Below are positions 8,745-17,166 of a stretch of DNA of 64,000 nucleotides, piece by piece (position 1 is the first letter of the stretch; every line of letters starts with the position of its first letter). Source of the stretch: Bacillota bacterium (GTDB lineage Bacteria > Bacillota > Clostridia > Lachnospirales > Lachnospiraceae); assembly GCA_023409535.1 (NCBI GenBank), contig JAEYGZ010000027.1, positions 558,001 to 622,000 of the forward strand, read 5' to 3'. A model generated the notes under the pieces. It saw only the letters and a list, made by a program, of their open reading frames with translations. It was not told the origin of the DNA and ran no database searches. Made by a program: the position numbers and the translations under genes.

Positions 8745-9855
8745 TTTTAACCTTCTTGTACATCAGGATACCTGTCAGCAATACCAGGAAACCGATTGCT
8801 GCGCCCGGAATGTAGTTTGCGGCTGTTTTGGGAAGCTGACCGCCTTTTTCTGTCCGGGATGCGGAAGCTTCCTGCTTCACGGGCTTAGCCGGCTGCTGGT
8901 TCTGAGCCTCTTCCTCTTTCTGAGCCGGAGTCATGGTGATAATATCTTCATAGGCTGACAGACGATCCAGGATAATCAGCAGCTCCTGCATAAAAGTCGG
9001 ATCGGTGAAGTAATCCGCATAAGAATTCATATAGTCGGTAAGCTTATTAAGCTCTGCGTCCGTAATATCAAGCATACCCAGCATATCTGCAATTGTTTCC
9101 TTGTCAAAAATGACCGTGTCTGATCCGCTGCTGAAGGAGTAGACATCATAATCCAAATCGAAGAGATAGATATAATCACTGATGTCCTTACCGTTCTCTG
9201 AAAGCAGGGTCATAAGGGAAGCCTCATTAAGACCGTACTCCTCGTAAATTTTGGTAAGATTACTGTAGTCCCAGCGGATAACCTCTCCCATATATTCACT
9301 GAGTTCAGCCGCATTTGCAAAGGCATCCGGAGTAACTCCGTAATTACTCAGACATGCAGCCAGGTCCTCTCTGGTGACGATAAACCCTCGCTGATCACTC
9401 ACCCCGGTAAGATAATCGGTAAGCTTCTCTTCAAATTCCGGTTCCTGAATAACAGCGCCGTCCGTATAGAAATATACGGCATACTCTAAATTGCTCACAA
9501 AGATATAATCGCTTAATTCCTCCCCGTTGCCGGCAAGGAGCTGTGTGAGGGACAATTGATCCAGGCCGTAAGAGGTATAAATTTGACTCAGATTACTCAA
9601 ATCAGCTTTGATCACCTCGCCGAAGCTTTTTCGTATATTATCCGCTGTTCCAAAATCAGATAATTCCTGTCCGTATGCTGCAGCAGAGGCTTCCAGTATC
9701 TCCCTGGTTACGGGAAAGCCGCGCACAGCGCTGATCTCATTTAAGTATTGTGTAAGCGCCTGATCATAAGAGCTTTCTTCCGCCCTTACCATTTGCGGAA
9801 ACATGCCAAAAAGCATAACAATGGCCAGCAGGATGACTCCCAGTTTCTTTATCAT
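8725..9855 (-). CDS. Processed acidic surface protein, LPKTA sorting signal
   Basis: The 376-residue product has a signal peptide (to about residue 25), an acidic body and a Lys-rich Q/P segment (about 310-340). It ends in a cell-wall sorting signal: L-P-K-T-A at 341-345, a hydrophobic segment at about 350-365, and a basic tail. Residues about 34-130 and 145-241 are two copies of the same unit. Both copies share Y-L, R-G-F-x-V-T-R-E, G-E-V-I, Y-G-L, L-L-x-x-N-G and S-D-Y-I. This matches the processed acidic surface protein family found next to class D sortases in Firmicutes. The gene is upstream of and overlaps the sortase gene, so the two form a substrate-enzyme operon. Its role on the cell surface is unknown. 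Confidence 0.85.
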   Translation of the reverse strand: MIKKLGVILLAIVMLFGMFPQMVRAEESSYDQALTQYLNEISAVRGFPVTREILEASAAAYGQELSDFGTADNIRKSFGEVIKADLSNLSQIYTSYGLDQLSLTQLLAGNGEELSDYIFVSNLEYAVYFYTDGAVIQEPEFEEKLTDYLTGVSDQRGFIVTREDLAACLSNYGVTPDAFANAAELSEYMGEVIRWDYSNLTKIYEEYGLNEASLMTLLSENGKDISDYIYLFDLDYDVYSFSSGSDTVIFDKETIADMLGMLDITDAELNKLTDYMNSYADYFTDPTFMQELLIILDRLSAYEDIITMTPAQKEEEAQNQQPAKPVKQEASASRTEKGGQLPKTAANYIPGAAIGFLVLLTGILMYKKVKNVKKEA

Positions 9856-10056
9856 GATTTATGTATCCCTTTCTTTACAATCTGCGAGTTATCGTTTCAA
9901 TAATTCGCACTGTCTCCCTGTTTTCAACTGTCATATTTCCCAAAATACGCAGAACATGCATATTTATTATATAATGCGGCTAAGGGGGGATACCATACGG
10001 GAAGTGCTGCTAAATATGGGAATCACTGTTTGGTACTAAGGGCCCTGGTGAATATT

Positions 10057-10081
10057 GTTCGAAAATTTACTGTTTTCAAAC
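10057..10081. promoter_or_regulatory. Inverted repeat upstream of the importer promoter
   Basis: GTTCGAAAA and TTTTCAAAC (one mismatch) flank a 7-base spacer, 27 bases before the -35 box at 10108. It lies in the 328-base gap between the acidic-protein and importer genes, a good place for a regulator site. The AraC protein at the end of this cluster is one candidate ligand. Confidence 0.45.
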
Positions 10082-10107
10082 GATATTGTCATATTAATCG
10101 CCATATA

Positions 10108-10136
10108 TTGACTTAATAGCCCGTTTATTATATAAT
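10108..10136 (+). promoter_or_regulatory. Strong sigma-A promoter of the sugar importer operon
   Basis: TTGACT (10108-10113) and perfect TATAAT (10131-10136) with exact 17-base spacing, 48 bases before the solute-binding-protein start. Confidence 0.8.
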
Positions 10137-10183
10137 TTTCACATGGTAAATATTGTAAATAATATAAGGAGAGGTAAAAGTTG

Positions 10184-11545
10184 ATGAATCAGAAAAGGAT
10201 ATTTTCTCTAATTTTAGCGATTATGACGATGCTTGTCATGGCTGCTTGTCAAAAGGATAATACCCAGGACACAAATGCGGACTCGAACACACCGGAGGCA
10301 CAAGCTACGGCGCCGCCCACGGCAGCAGATGCGCCCGATACCGCAGAGCCTGCGCAAAAGACGGTTCTTCGTATGGCCTGGTGGGGTTCTCAAACAAGAC
10401 ATGACAGAACAGTTGCGGTAATTGAGCTTTATGAGAAGGCAAATCCAAAGGTAGATATCGAATATGAATTCTATGATTTTGACGGTTACATCGCAAAGCT
10501 GAATACCCTGGTTGCGGCAAATGAGGTATGGGACATGTTCCAGCTGGGCGGCAATTACCCGACCTACGCATCAAAGATCGTTCCTTTGGATGATTATATA
10601 AGCTCAGGCCTGATTGACGTATCAAAGACCACAGACGCCTTTTTAAAGACAACACAGGATAACGGTGTGCAGATCGGCATATCCAATGGTGTCAACTGCT
10701 ACGGTATTGCCTATGATCCTGCAATGTTTGAGCAGGCGGGGATTACAACGCCCTCCGATCATTGGACCTGGGAAGATTTTAAGAATATTTGCCTGACGAT
10801 CCATGATAAATTAGGACTCTACGGCAGTTCCAAGCTGGATGATTTCATTGCGGGCTGTACTGCGGCAGTTCCCCAGGAAGATCTGTCCTTGGGTTTCTTT
10901 GCAATGAGCAATGATAAATTAGGTTTTGAGGATTATACCTTAATCAGAGATTATATCCAGATGCGTGCGGACCTGACAGCTGCAGGCGCATATCCTGATC
11001 CGGGTGCAATTGCCGAGATAAAGGATATCGAGGGAGATTACCTTGCAACAGGTGACGCGGCGATGACCTGGGTAGCGAGCAACCAGTTTATCGCATTATC
11101 CCAGGCGGCCGGAAGAGAGCTAAAGTTCCTTCCCATCCCCAGAAAGAAAGCAGACGGCCCTTCCGGTTCTGCAATCCAGTCCTCCCAGATGTTCTGTATC
11201 TCTCAGGACTCGGAGAGCCCCGAGGAAGCGGCGAAGTTCCTGAACTTCTTCTGGACCGATGAAGAAGCTAATAATATTCTGATGGGTGAACGCGGTATCT
11301 CTATCTTCACCAATATCATCGCAGCACAGGCGCCTGCCCAGACTGCGGAGCAGAATCAGGTGAATGAATTCGTAAACTTAATCGGAAGCTTTGAGACCGG
11401 TGAAGTTAACCCCATCAGTCCTGAGCAGAAGACTGAGATCGAGGATAATTATAAGCTTCTTATTGAGAAGGTCATCTATGGAGAATTAACTGCCGACGAT
11501 GCCGCAAAGCAGGCTTTTGAATTTGCAAAGGGTAAGTTCCAATAA
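10184..11545 (+). CDS. Sugar ABC transporter solute-binding lipoprotein
   Basis: The 453-residue product is a family-1 extracellular solute-binding protein. It has a lipoprotein signal peptide with V-M-A-A-C (Cys22 lipidated), an Asp/Thr/Pro-rich linker to about residue 50, and the binding domain starting at L-R-M-A-W-W-G-S. Y-G-I-A-Y-D and W-T-W-E-D-F are typical of MalE/MsmE-like proteins. ATG 10184 is chosen over the adjoining TTG 10181; AGGAGAGG lies 9 bases before it. It is the first gene of a four-gene unit with two permeases and a glycosidase, and has a consensus promoter upstream and a long hairpin just after its stop. No ATPase gene is present, so a shared MsmK-type ATPase encoded elsewhere is expected. 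The ligand is probably an oligosaccharide. Confidence 0.92.
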   Translation: MNQKRIFSLILAIMTMLVMAACQKDNTQDTNADSNTPEAQATAPPTAADAPDTAEPAQKTVLRMAWWGSQTRHDRTVAVIELYEKANPKVDIEYEFYDFDGYIAKLNTLVAANEVWDMFQLGGNYPTYASKIVPLDDYISSGLIDVSKTTDAFLKTTQDNGVQIGISNGVNCYGIAYDPAMFEQAGITTPSDHWTWEDFKNICLTIHDKLGLYGSSKLDDFIAGCTAAVPQEDLSLGFFAMSNDKLGFEDYTLIRDYIQMRADLTAAGAYPDPGAIAEIKDIEGDYLATGDAAMTWVASNQFIALSQAAGRELKFLPIPRKKADGPSGSAIQSSQMFCISQDSESPEEAAKFLNFFWTDEEANNILMGERGISIFTNIIAAQAPAQTAEQNQVNEFVNLIGSFETGEVNPISPEQKTEIEDNYKLLIEKVIYGELTADDAAKQAFEFAKGKFQ

Positions 11546-11570
11546 GCGGGCGAACACAATATTACAAATA

Positions 11571-11606
11571 CAGCAGGTGTCAAAGGGTTGCTTTTGGCAC
11601 TTGCTG
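11571..11606 (+). other. Intercistronic hairpin after the solute-binding gene
   Basis: A 14-pair stem (two G-U pairs), 11571-11584 with 11593-11606, and an 8-base loop. No U-tract follows, so it is more likely an mRNA-stabilising or attenuating element than a full terminator. Confidence 0.6.
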
Positions 11607-11686
11607 CAATTCATGATAAGTGGATGTGCTGTCTCTTTGCCAATGAGACAGCGCGCTGGCCTGCTAATCTTGTTTGGGGGAAGAAC

Positions 11687-12592
11687 ATGAAGCTGAATAA
11701 AAATACACTGCACTGTTTCATCTATAAGGAAGCAACCGTCGGATATATCTTTGCACTGCCCTTTATTATCGGCTTTCTGGGTTTTACAATTATTCCGATT
11801 GTTACCTCGTTCTATTATTCTTTCACAGATTTCAATTTGGTTGATCAGGAAAAATTAATCGGCATCAGCAACTATATCCGGTTGTTTTTGGATGGCCGGT
11901 TTCTTAAGTCTGTGAGGGTAACCCTGCAATATGTGGTTATCTCTGTCCCGTTAAAGCTGGCCTTTGCATTGTTTATCGCAATGCTTTTGACCCGCAAGAC
12001 CAAAGCCCAGGGCTTCTACCGTTCCTTATACTATGTTCCCTCCCTGATCGGCGGAAGTATCGCGGTGGCCCTGATCTGGAAGGAGCTATTTTCCCAGAAG
12101 GGTTTCATCAATCATATTATTATGGAGCTGGGAATGAGAAAGGTCTCCTGGTTCGGGGATCAGCAGCTGGCAATGGTACCTTTGATTCTTATGTCGGCCT
12201 GGCAGTTCGGCTCCAGCATGATTATTTTTGCCGCAGGTCTGAAGCAGATTCCGGCCTCCTATTATGAAGCTGCGAAAATCGACGGGGCGGGCGCCGGGCA
12301 GTCCTTTTTCAAAATCACCATTCCCTGCCTGTCTCCGGTAATTCTCTATAATCTGGTGATGCAGACCATAGCAGCCTTTATGTCCTTTACCCAGGCATTT
12401 GTCATCACCAAAGGCGGACCAAATGATGCGACAAATTTCTATGCCCTCTATGTCTATAACCAGGCCTTTAAATATTATGATATGGGATACGCCAGCGCAA
12501 TGAGCTGGGTGATGCTGATGGTTATGAGTATCATCACTTATCTTATATTTAAGACCTCCAAATACTGGGTGTTTTCTGAGGCGGAAAGATAA
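11687..12592 (+). CDS. Sugar ABC transporter permease (MalF/MsmF-type)
   Basis: The product has 301 residues from ATG 11687, which has GGGGGAAG just upstream; the longer open frame from 11588 runs through the intercistronic hairpin and is rejected. There are six predicted membrane segments. The EAA loop that contacts the ATPase is near residue 200 (Y-Y-E-A-A-K-I-D-G-A-G-A-G-Q-S-F-F-K-I). The N-terminal start (Y-I-F-A-L-P-F-I-I-G-F) is typical of UgpA/MsmF-like permeases. It pairs with the next gene to form the heterodimeric channel for the solute-binding protein at 10184. Confidence 0.92.
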   Translation: MKLNKNTLHCFIYKEATVGYIFALPFIIGFLGFTIIPIVTSFYYSFTDFNLVDQEKLIGISNYIRLFLDGRFLKSVRVTLQYVVISVPLKLAFALFIAMLLTRKTKAQGFYRSLYYVPSLIGGSIAVALIWKELFSQKGFINHIIMELGMRKVSWFGDQQLAMVPLILMSAWQFGSSMIIFAAGLKQIPASYYEAAKIDGAGAGQSFFKITIPCLSPVILYNLVMQTIAAFMSFTQAFVITKGGPNDATNFYALYVYNQAFKYYDMGYASAMSWVMLMVMSIITYLIFKTSKYWVFSEAER

Positions 12593-12614
12593 ACAAAGCC
12601 GAATGGAGGTATCT

Positions 12615-13463
12615 ATGACACTGCATAATAAGAAGATTTTAAGACGGTTTTTCTATCATTTATTTATCTTTGTGTTTGGCTTTGTGATGATTTATCCGGT
12701 TTTGTGGATGATTACCGGCTCCCTGAAAAATAATGTGGAAATCCTGAACGGTTCGCTCAGTCTGGTACCGCCGAATTGGCGCTGGGACAATTATGCTACC
12801 GGATGGAGAGGCTTCGGAAAGATATCCTTTGCAACATTTTTTAAGAATTCCTTTGTCATAACAGGAATTGCTACCATTGCAACCGTATTCAGTTCGGCCT
12901 GCATCGCCTATTCCTTTGCAAGATTGCGCTATCGCGGGAGAAAGGTTTTGTTCACCTGTATGATCATGACGCTTTTGCTGCCGGGTCAGATTTTATTGAT
13001 TCCGCAGTTTATATTGTATAATAATCTTGGACTGGTGCCCTCCATTATCCCTCTGGTGCTGCCGCATTTTCTCGGTCAAGCCTTCTTCATCTATCAGATG
13101 ATGCAGTTCATGCAAGGAATACCCAGAGAGCTGGATGAAGCAGCCTTTGTGGATGGCTGCAACCGGTACAGCATCTTTACCAATATCATATTTCCGCTGC
13201 TTAAGCCCGTTATTGTGACAACCATCATCATTCAGTTTTATTGGAAATGGGATGATTTTCAGGGGCCTTTGGTATACTTAAGCACACCCAGATCCTATAC
13301 CGTGTCCATTGCCTTGAAGCTGTTTGCCGATTCCTCCTCCACAACGGACTATGGCGCCATGTTTGCCATGTCTACTTTGTCGTTGATACCGGTATTTTTC
13401 ATCTTTTTGATCTTTAATAAATACCTTACCGAAGGAATCAGCACCAGCGGTATCAAAGGGTAA
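12615..13463 (+). CDS. Sugar ABC transporter permease (MalG/MsmG-type)
   Basis: The product has 282 residues from ATG 12615. The in-frame ATG at 12603 overlaps the GGAGGT that serves as the ribosome binding site for 12615 and has no site of its own. There are six membrane segments; the EAA loop is R-E-L-D-E-A-A-F-V-D-G-C-N-R-Y-S-I-F. N-terminal M-I-Y-P-V-L-W-M and the C-terminal G-I-S-T-S-G-I-K-G are typical of the UgpE/MsmG group. It is the third gene of the 10184 importer unit, 17 bases before the glycosidase gene. Confidence 0.92.
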   Translation: MTLHNKKILRRFFYHLFIFVFGFVMIYPVLWMITGSLKNNVEILNGSLSLVPPNWRWDNYATGWRGFGKISFATFFKNSFVITGIATIATVFSSACIAYSFARLRYRGRKVLFTCMIMTLLLPGQILLIPQFILYNNLGLVPSIIPLVLPHFLGQAFFIYQMMQFMQGIPRELDEAAFVDGCNRYSIFTNIIFPLLKPVIVTTIIIQFYWKWDDFQGPLVYLSTPRSYTVSIALKLFADSSSTTDYGAMFAMSTLSLIPVFFIFLIFNKYLTEGISTSGIKG

Positions 13464-13479
13464 GATCGGAGGAAGCAAT

Positions 13480-15654
13480 ATGGCGATTGACCGCTATGCA
13501 TTAGTGACAAGACATAATCCGGTATTGACGGATATCGATCCGAGTTCGCCCATGTCAGTTGGGAACGGAGAGCTTGCTTATACCGCGGATGTTACCGGAA
13601 TGCAGAGTCTATATGAATTATATGGTGAGAAGGAGTTCCCCCTTTGTACCATGAGTCAATGGGGATGGCATACCGCACCGGCCCAGGGGGATAAAAAATA
13701 TTATACCCTTGAAGATCTTAAGCTGACAGAATACGAATATGCCGGACGAACCGTTACCTATGCCGCGGAGCGCAAGCCGGGTAACGAAGCGGTTTATGAC
13801 TGGCTCAGACGTAATCCCCACCGGATAAATCTGGGCAGAATAGGATTGTTGTACCGGAACAGGCAAATCAGACCGGAGGAAATTACCGGGATACAGCAAT
13901 CCCTGGAGTTATACAGCGGGATATTAACCAGTGAATTCAAGCTCGGGCAGGAGGTCTGCAGGATCAGAACCTGTTGCCACGCTCAGAAGGATATTCTGGC
14001 GTTTCATATCGAATCAACACTTCTTGGAACCGGTGATTTAACTGTCCAAATCGCATTTCCTTATGGGTCGGCAGATATCACAGGCTCGGATTGGAGCAGT
14101 CCGGACAGTCATGTTACGAAGGTGATTCTGGAGGATCAGTATGGTATGCTGCTGGAGCGCCGTTTGGATGAGGATGGTTACTATGCCGCAATCTTCAGCG
14201 ACGATGAGATAAAGATGGATACCGGACGAGGACATGAGATTATCCTTCATGCCGGGAAGGAAAGCTTTTCATTTTCAGTGGAGTTTATGGATCAAATGCA
14301 TCGCAGCCCGGTGCAGCACAATGCAGTGCAGCACAGTGCAGTGCAGCACGGTGCAGTACAGCACAGTGCAGTGCAGCACAATACAGTGCAGCACAATGCA
14401 GCAGTGCTGCCAGCGCCGGCAAAGCTTTCGCCGGAGCTGGTATTTGAGGATAGCCGCAGGAGCTGGCAGCAGTTCTGGGAGAACGGCGGCGCAATCGATC
14501 TTCATAACAGCACCGATCCAAGGGCACAGGAGCTGGAGAGAAGATTTGTATTGTCCCGGTACCTGACGGCGGTGAATTGCTGCGGCTCCCTTCCGCCTCA
14601 GGAAACAGGCTTGACTTGTAACAGCTGGCATGGTAAATTCCATCTAGAGATGTACCTGTGGCATATGGCATATCTTCCTCTTTGGGAGAATACACACAGG
14701 CTGAAGAAAAGTCTTGCCTGGTACCGGCAGCACTTGGAGGAAGCAAAGGAGAATGCTGCAAGAAACGGTTTCCGTGGTGCCAAATGGCCGAAGCAGGTGG
14801 CTTATGACGCACTTGACAGCCCGTCGCCGATTGCAACCTTGCTCCTATGGCAGCAGCCCCACATTATTTATCTTCTGGAGCTTGCCTGTCAAGCCGGAGA
14901 GAGCGGAGAGCTCATACATGAATATTATGAGGTCGTGAAGGAAACAGCAGACTATATGGCAGAGGTTGCCGTATGGAATAAAACCGCCGGGAGATATGAG
15001 CTGGTGCCGCCTCTCATTCCGGCACAGGAGGCTCATAACCCGCTGCATACCTTGAATCCCGCCTTTGAGGTGGAATATTGGTGCTTTACCCTGGACATTG
15101 CAGTTACCTGGGCGAAGCGTCTGGGGCGGAGGGAAGACAGCCGCAAGTGGCAGGAAGCAGCTGCGAATATGGCGGCAGCTCCGGTAAAGGATGGGTATTA
15201 TCTTGCCCATGAGAATTGCCCGGATACCTTTACAAGATATAATAAAGATCATCCCTCCATGCTGGCTGCCTTTGGTCTGATTGACAGCGGAAGGCTGCGT
15301 CGGGAGTTTGTACGAAATACACTGATTAAGGTACGGCAGGAGTGGGACTTTTCCACTGCCTGGGGCTGGGATTTCGCCGTGCTGGCCATGACGGCGGTAA
15401 GGCTTGGCGAGCCTGAGTTGGCCGTTGACCTGATCCTTATGGATACACCGAATAATTGTTACGGGATAAATGGTCATAATGTTCAGAAGCTGCGTAAAGA
15501 CTTACCGGTTTATCTGCCGGGTAACGGTTCTCTGTTACTTGCGGCAGCATTAATGACTGCGGGTTATCAGGGATGTCCTGGGAATTGTCCGGGATTTCCA
15601 AAGAACGGACAGTGGATTGCGGAGTATGAAAATATCAGGCCATTTCCATATTAA
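13480..15654 (+). CDS. Six-hairpin-type glycosidase-like protein with V-Q-H-x-A repeat
   Basis: The 724-residue product has no signal peptide. Residues about 1-275 look like a beta-sandwich (S-P-M-S-V-G-N-G-E-L-A-Y-T-A-D-V-T-G, then S-Q-W-G-W-H). Residues about 325-720 look like an (alpha/alpha)6 toroid of the GH65/GH95-like clan (P-Q-E-T-G-L-T-C-N-S-W-H-G-K-F-H-L-E, G-A-K-W-P-K, and a W-D-F-S-T-A-W-G-W-D segment). Residues 278-307 are six copies of V-Q-H-x-A between the two domains. The ribosome binding site is CGGAGGA. As the last gene of an oligosaccharide importer operon it probably hydrolyses or phosphorolyses the imported glycan in the cytoplasm. Specificity and catalytic residues are not assigned. 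Confidence 0.7.
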   Translation: MAIDRYALVTRHNPVLTDIDPSSPMSVGNGELAYTADVTGMQSLYELYGEKEFPLCTMSQWGWHTAPAQGDKKYYTLEDLKLTEYEYAGRTVTYAAERKPGNEAVYDWLRRNPHRINLGRIGLLYRNRQIRPEEITGIQQSLELYSGILTSEFKLGQEVCRIRTCCHAQKDILAFHIESTLLGTGDLTVQIAFPYGSADITGSDWSSPDSHVTKVILEDQYGMLLERRLDEDGYYAAIFSDDEIKMDTGRGHEIILHAGKESFSFSVEFMDQMHRSPVQHNAVQHSAVQHGAVQHSAVQHNTVQHNAAVLPAPAKLSPELVFEDSRRSWQQFWENGGAIDLHNSTDPRAQELERRFVLSRYLTAVNCCGSLPPQETGLTCNSWHGKFHLEMYLWHMAYLPLWENTHRLKKSLAWYRQHLEEAKENAARNGFRGAKWPKQVAYDALDSPSPIATLLLWQQPHIIYLLELACQAGESGELIHEYYEVVKETADYMAEVAVWNKTAGRYELVPPLIPAQEAHNPLHTLNPAFEVEYWCFTLDIAVTWAKRLGRREDSRKWQEAAANMAAAPVKDGYYLAHENCPDTFTRYNKDHPSMLAAFGLIDSGRLRREFVRNTLIKVRQEWDFSTAWGWDFAVLAMTAVRLGEPELAVDLILMDTPNNCYGINGHNVQKLRKDLPVYLPGNGSLLLAAALMTAGYQGCPGNCPGFPKNGQWIAEYENIRPFPY
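14311..14400 (+). repeat. Six in-frame copies of a 15-base tandem repeat
   Basis: Six contiguous 15-base units based on GTGCAGCACAATGCA, differing by one or two bases, encode V-Q-H-x-A six times inside the glycosidase gene. Each unit contains GTGCAGCAC, a near-palindrome. Confidence 0.95.
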
Positions 15655-15722
15655 GATCTATTTAATAAAGATATCGTCAGGTTGCTTATCGAAATTTGTA
15701 TTTATCAAAGGAGTACATAGGA

Positions 15723-16586
15723 ATGGACAAGGTTTTATACGCGGAGCATGTGGGAGGAATCTCTCTGGAGCGAATTAAACGTGAATCAAACTTCAATATG
15801 ATGACAAAGCATTTTCATAATGAGTATGAAATCTATTACCTTATGAGCGGTGAGAGATATTATTTTATTGAGAAACAGACCTACTATATCAAAAAAGGAA
15901 GCCTCGTGATCATAGACCGCAACCAGATTCATAAGACCATTATGGCGAACACTACCTACCATGACCGGGTGCTGATGCTGATTGCAGAGGAGGCCCTGGA
16001 GGCTATCTTCCGGCTGTATGATAATATTGATATCCGCAGCTTTTTTGCCAAGAACTCCGGGGTGATTGAGCTCAATGAAATTGGTCAGAGCTATGTGGAG
16101 AACCTGCTGGCAGAGGTTGAGACGGAGCTCAGGGAAAAGCATACCGGTTTTGAATTTGCCATTAAGGCGAAGCTTGCGCAGCTGATTATCTTTGCCTATC
16201 GTTGCAAGACGGGGGAGAATGTGACTATGCAGGCGGATACCAGCCAATCGGAGAAATACAAGAAGATCAATGAGATAGCGGAATATATCACCCACAATTA
16301 TTATAGTAATATCTCACTGGCGGATATCGCCCAGCGCTTCTATATCAGTAAAAGCTATCTGAGCAGAATATATAAAGAGGTCACAGGGTTTACCGTAAAT
16401 GAATATATCAATGTGATCCGGACAAAGAAAGCGCAGCATATGCTTGAGAATACCAATTATAGTATCACCAGGATTGCGGAGTTGATCGGGTATGACAGTA
16501 TTACTTATTTTGAAAAGGTGTTCAAAAAATACATTGAGCTGTCGCCGCTTAAATATCGCAAGAAGCTGGAAAAGCATAAAAAGTAA
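15723..16586 (+). CDS. AraC-family regulator with cupin-like sensor domain
   Basis: The product has 287 residues from ATG 15723, which has AAAGGAG 9 bases upstream; an in-frame TTG at 15696 would place that site inside the gene. The N-terminal half (H-F-H-N-E-Y-E-I-Y-Y-L, G-S-L-V-I-I-D, N-Q-I-H-K) is a cupin-type effector domain. The C-terminal 100 residues hold two helix-turn-helix motifs: I-S-L-A-D-I-A-Q-R-F-Y-I-S-K-S-Y-L-S-R, then I-T-R-I-A-E-L-I-G-Y-D-S-I-T-Y-F-E-K-V-F-K-K. It directly follows the importer/glycosidase unit in the same direction and is the likely local regulator, with the imported sugar or a breakdown product as effector. Confidence 0.9.
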   Translation: MDKVLYAEHVGGISLERIKRESNFNMMTKHFHNEYEIYYLMSGERYYFIEKQTYYIKKGSLVIIDRNQIHKTIMANTTYHDRVLMLIAEEALEAIFRLYDNIDIRSFFAKNSGVIELNEIGQSYVENLLAEVETELREKHTGFEFAIKAKLAQLIIFAYRCKTGENVTMQADTSQSEKYKKINEIAEYITHNYYSNISLADIAQRFYISKSYLSRIYKEVTGFTVNEYINVIRTKKAQHMLENTNYSITRIAELIGYDSITYFEKVFKKYIELSPLKYRKKLEKHKK

Positions 16587-16684
16587 GAAGGGAACCGGGG
16601 GTCTCCGACCTTCCTACTATTCATAATATTCTAATAGATACCGATATCTTTCTTAAAATCTTGACTTCTTAGTTCACTGATAAT

Positions 16685-17044
16685 TCAACTCTTCGTAAGC
16701 TTTTCTTTAAGTTTCTGCAGGGAAATGTACTCTATGACAGCACGTTGGCCTGCCGAGCTTAAGGAAAGCAATTCAGATATTAGCTTTCCCGTTGTATAAT
16801 CAGCCGTCAGGGCTTTATTCAGACCGTCTATTCCTTCCTTGCATTTTGTTCTCCCCATAATGAAATCCAAGGATACATTATAATAGTCCGCTAAAATGAC
16901 CATGGCTCTTAACGGCAGATCGTGCACCCCGGTCTCATATTTTGAATAGTGCTGCTGCGTTGTGCCTAAAATATTAGCGATATCTATCTGTTTTAAGTCG
17001 TTATCCTCTCTTAATTCTCGAAGAATCTCCGTGTATTTTTTCAC
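16685..17044 (-). CDS. XRE-family helix-turn-helix regulator
   Basis: The 119-residue product has an XRE domain at about residues 5-60 (L-R-E-D-N-D-L-K-Q-I-D-I-A-N-I-L-G-T-T-Q-Q-H-Y-S-K-Y-E-T-G) and a helical C-terminal tail. Start is GTG 17044 with AAAGGAG 7 bases upstream. It is divergent from the GGDEF gene, and the gap holds a perfect inverted repeat and three copies of a related motif, making regulation of itself and of the GGDEF gene likely. It differs in sequence from the XRE protein at 7056. Confidence 0.88.
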   Translation of the reverse strand: MKKYTEILRELREDNDLKQIDIANILGTTQQHYSKYETGVHDLPLRAMVILADYYNVSLDFIMGRTKCKEGIDGLNKALTADYTTGKLISELLSLSSAGQRAVIEYISLQKLKEKLTKS

Positions 17045-17056
17045 ATGAACACTCCT

Positions 17057-17156
17057 TTATATGTTTGTGATTCTATCACACATAATATTATATGTATTGA
17101 CAATAAACATATACAGGTGTAGTATAATTAATTGTACCTATAAATATATGTATTGA
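17057..17156. promoter_or_regulatory. Divergent control region: inverted repeat and three direct motifs
   Basis: Three related direct copies of TATATGTATTGA-like sequence lie at 17057-17070, 17088-17100 and 17144-17156. The first runs into a perfect inverted repeat, TGTGAT-TCT-ATCACA (17066-17080). TTGACA (17097-17102) is followed by TAGTAT at 17-base spacing or TATAAT at 20; this is the probable promoter of the GGDEF gene. The second copy overlaps that -35 box. Binding by the XRE protein is inferred. Confidence 0.6.
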
Positions 17157-17166
17157 GGTCCGAAAT

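Noticed and set aside
9803..10039. Forward frame antisense to the acidic protein gene start
   Set aside because: No ribosome binding site or homology feature; it crosses the promoter region.
11588..11686. Longer N-terminus for the first permease
   Set aside because: The extra 33 codons lie over the intercistronic hairpin and lack a ribosome binding site; ATG 11687 has one and matches the family length.
14275..14643. Reverse-strand open frames through the glycosidase repeat, encoding Cys/Ile/Val/Leu-His repeats
   Set aside because: They arise because the 15-base repeat is open in several frames; no ribosome binding site, and the forward gene has full domain support.
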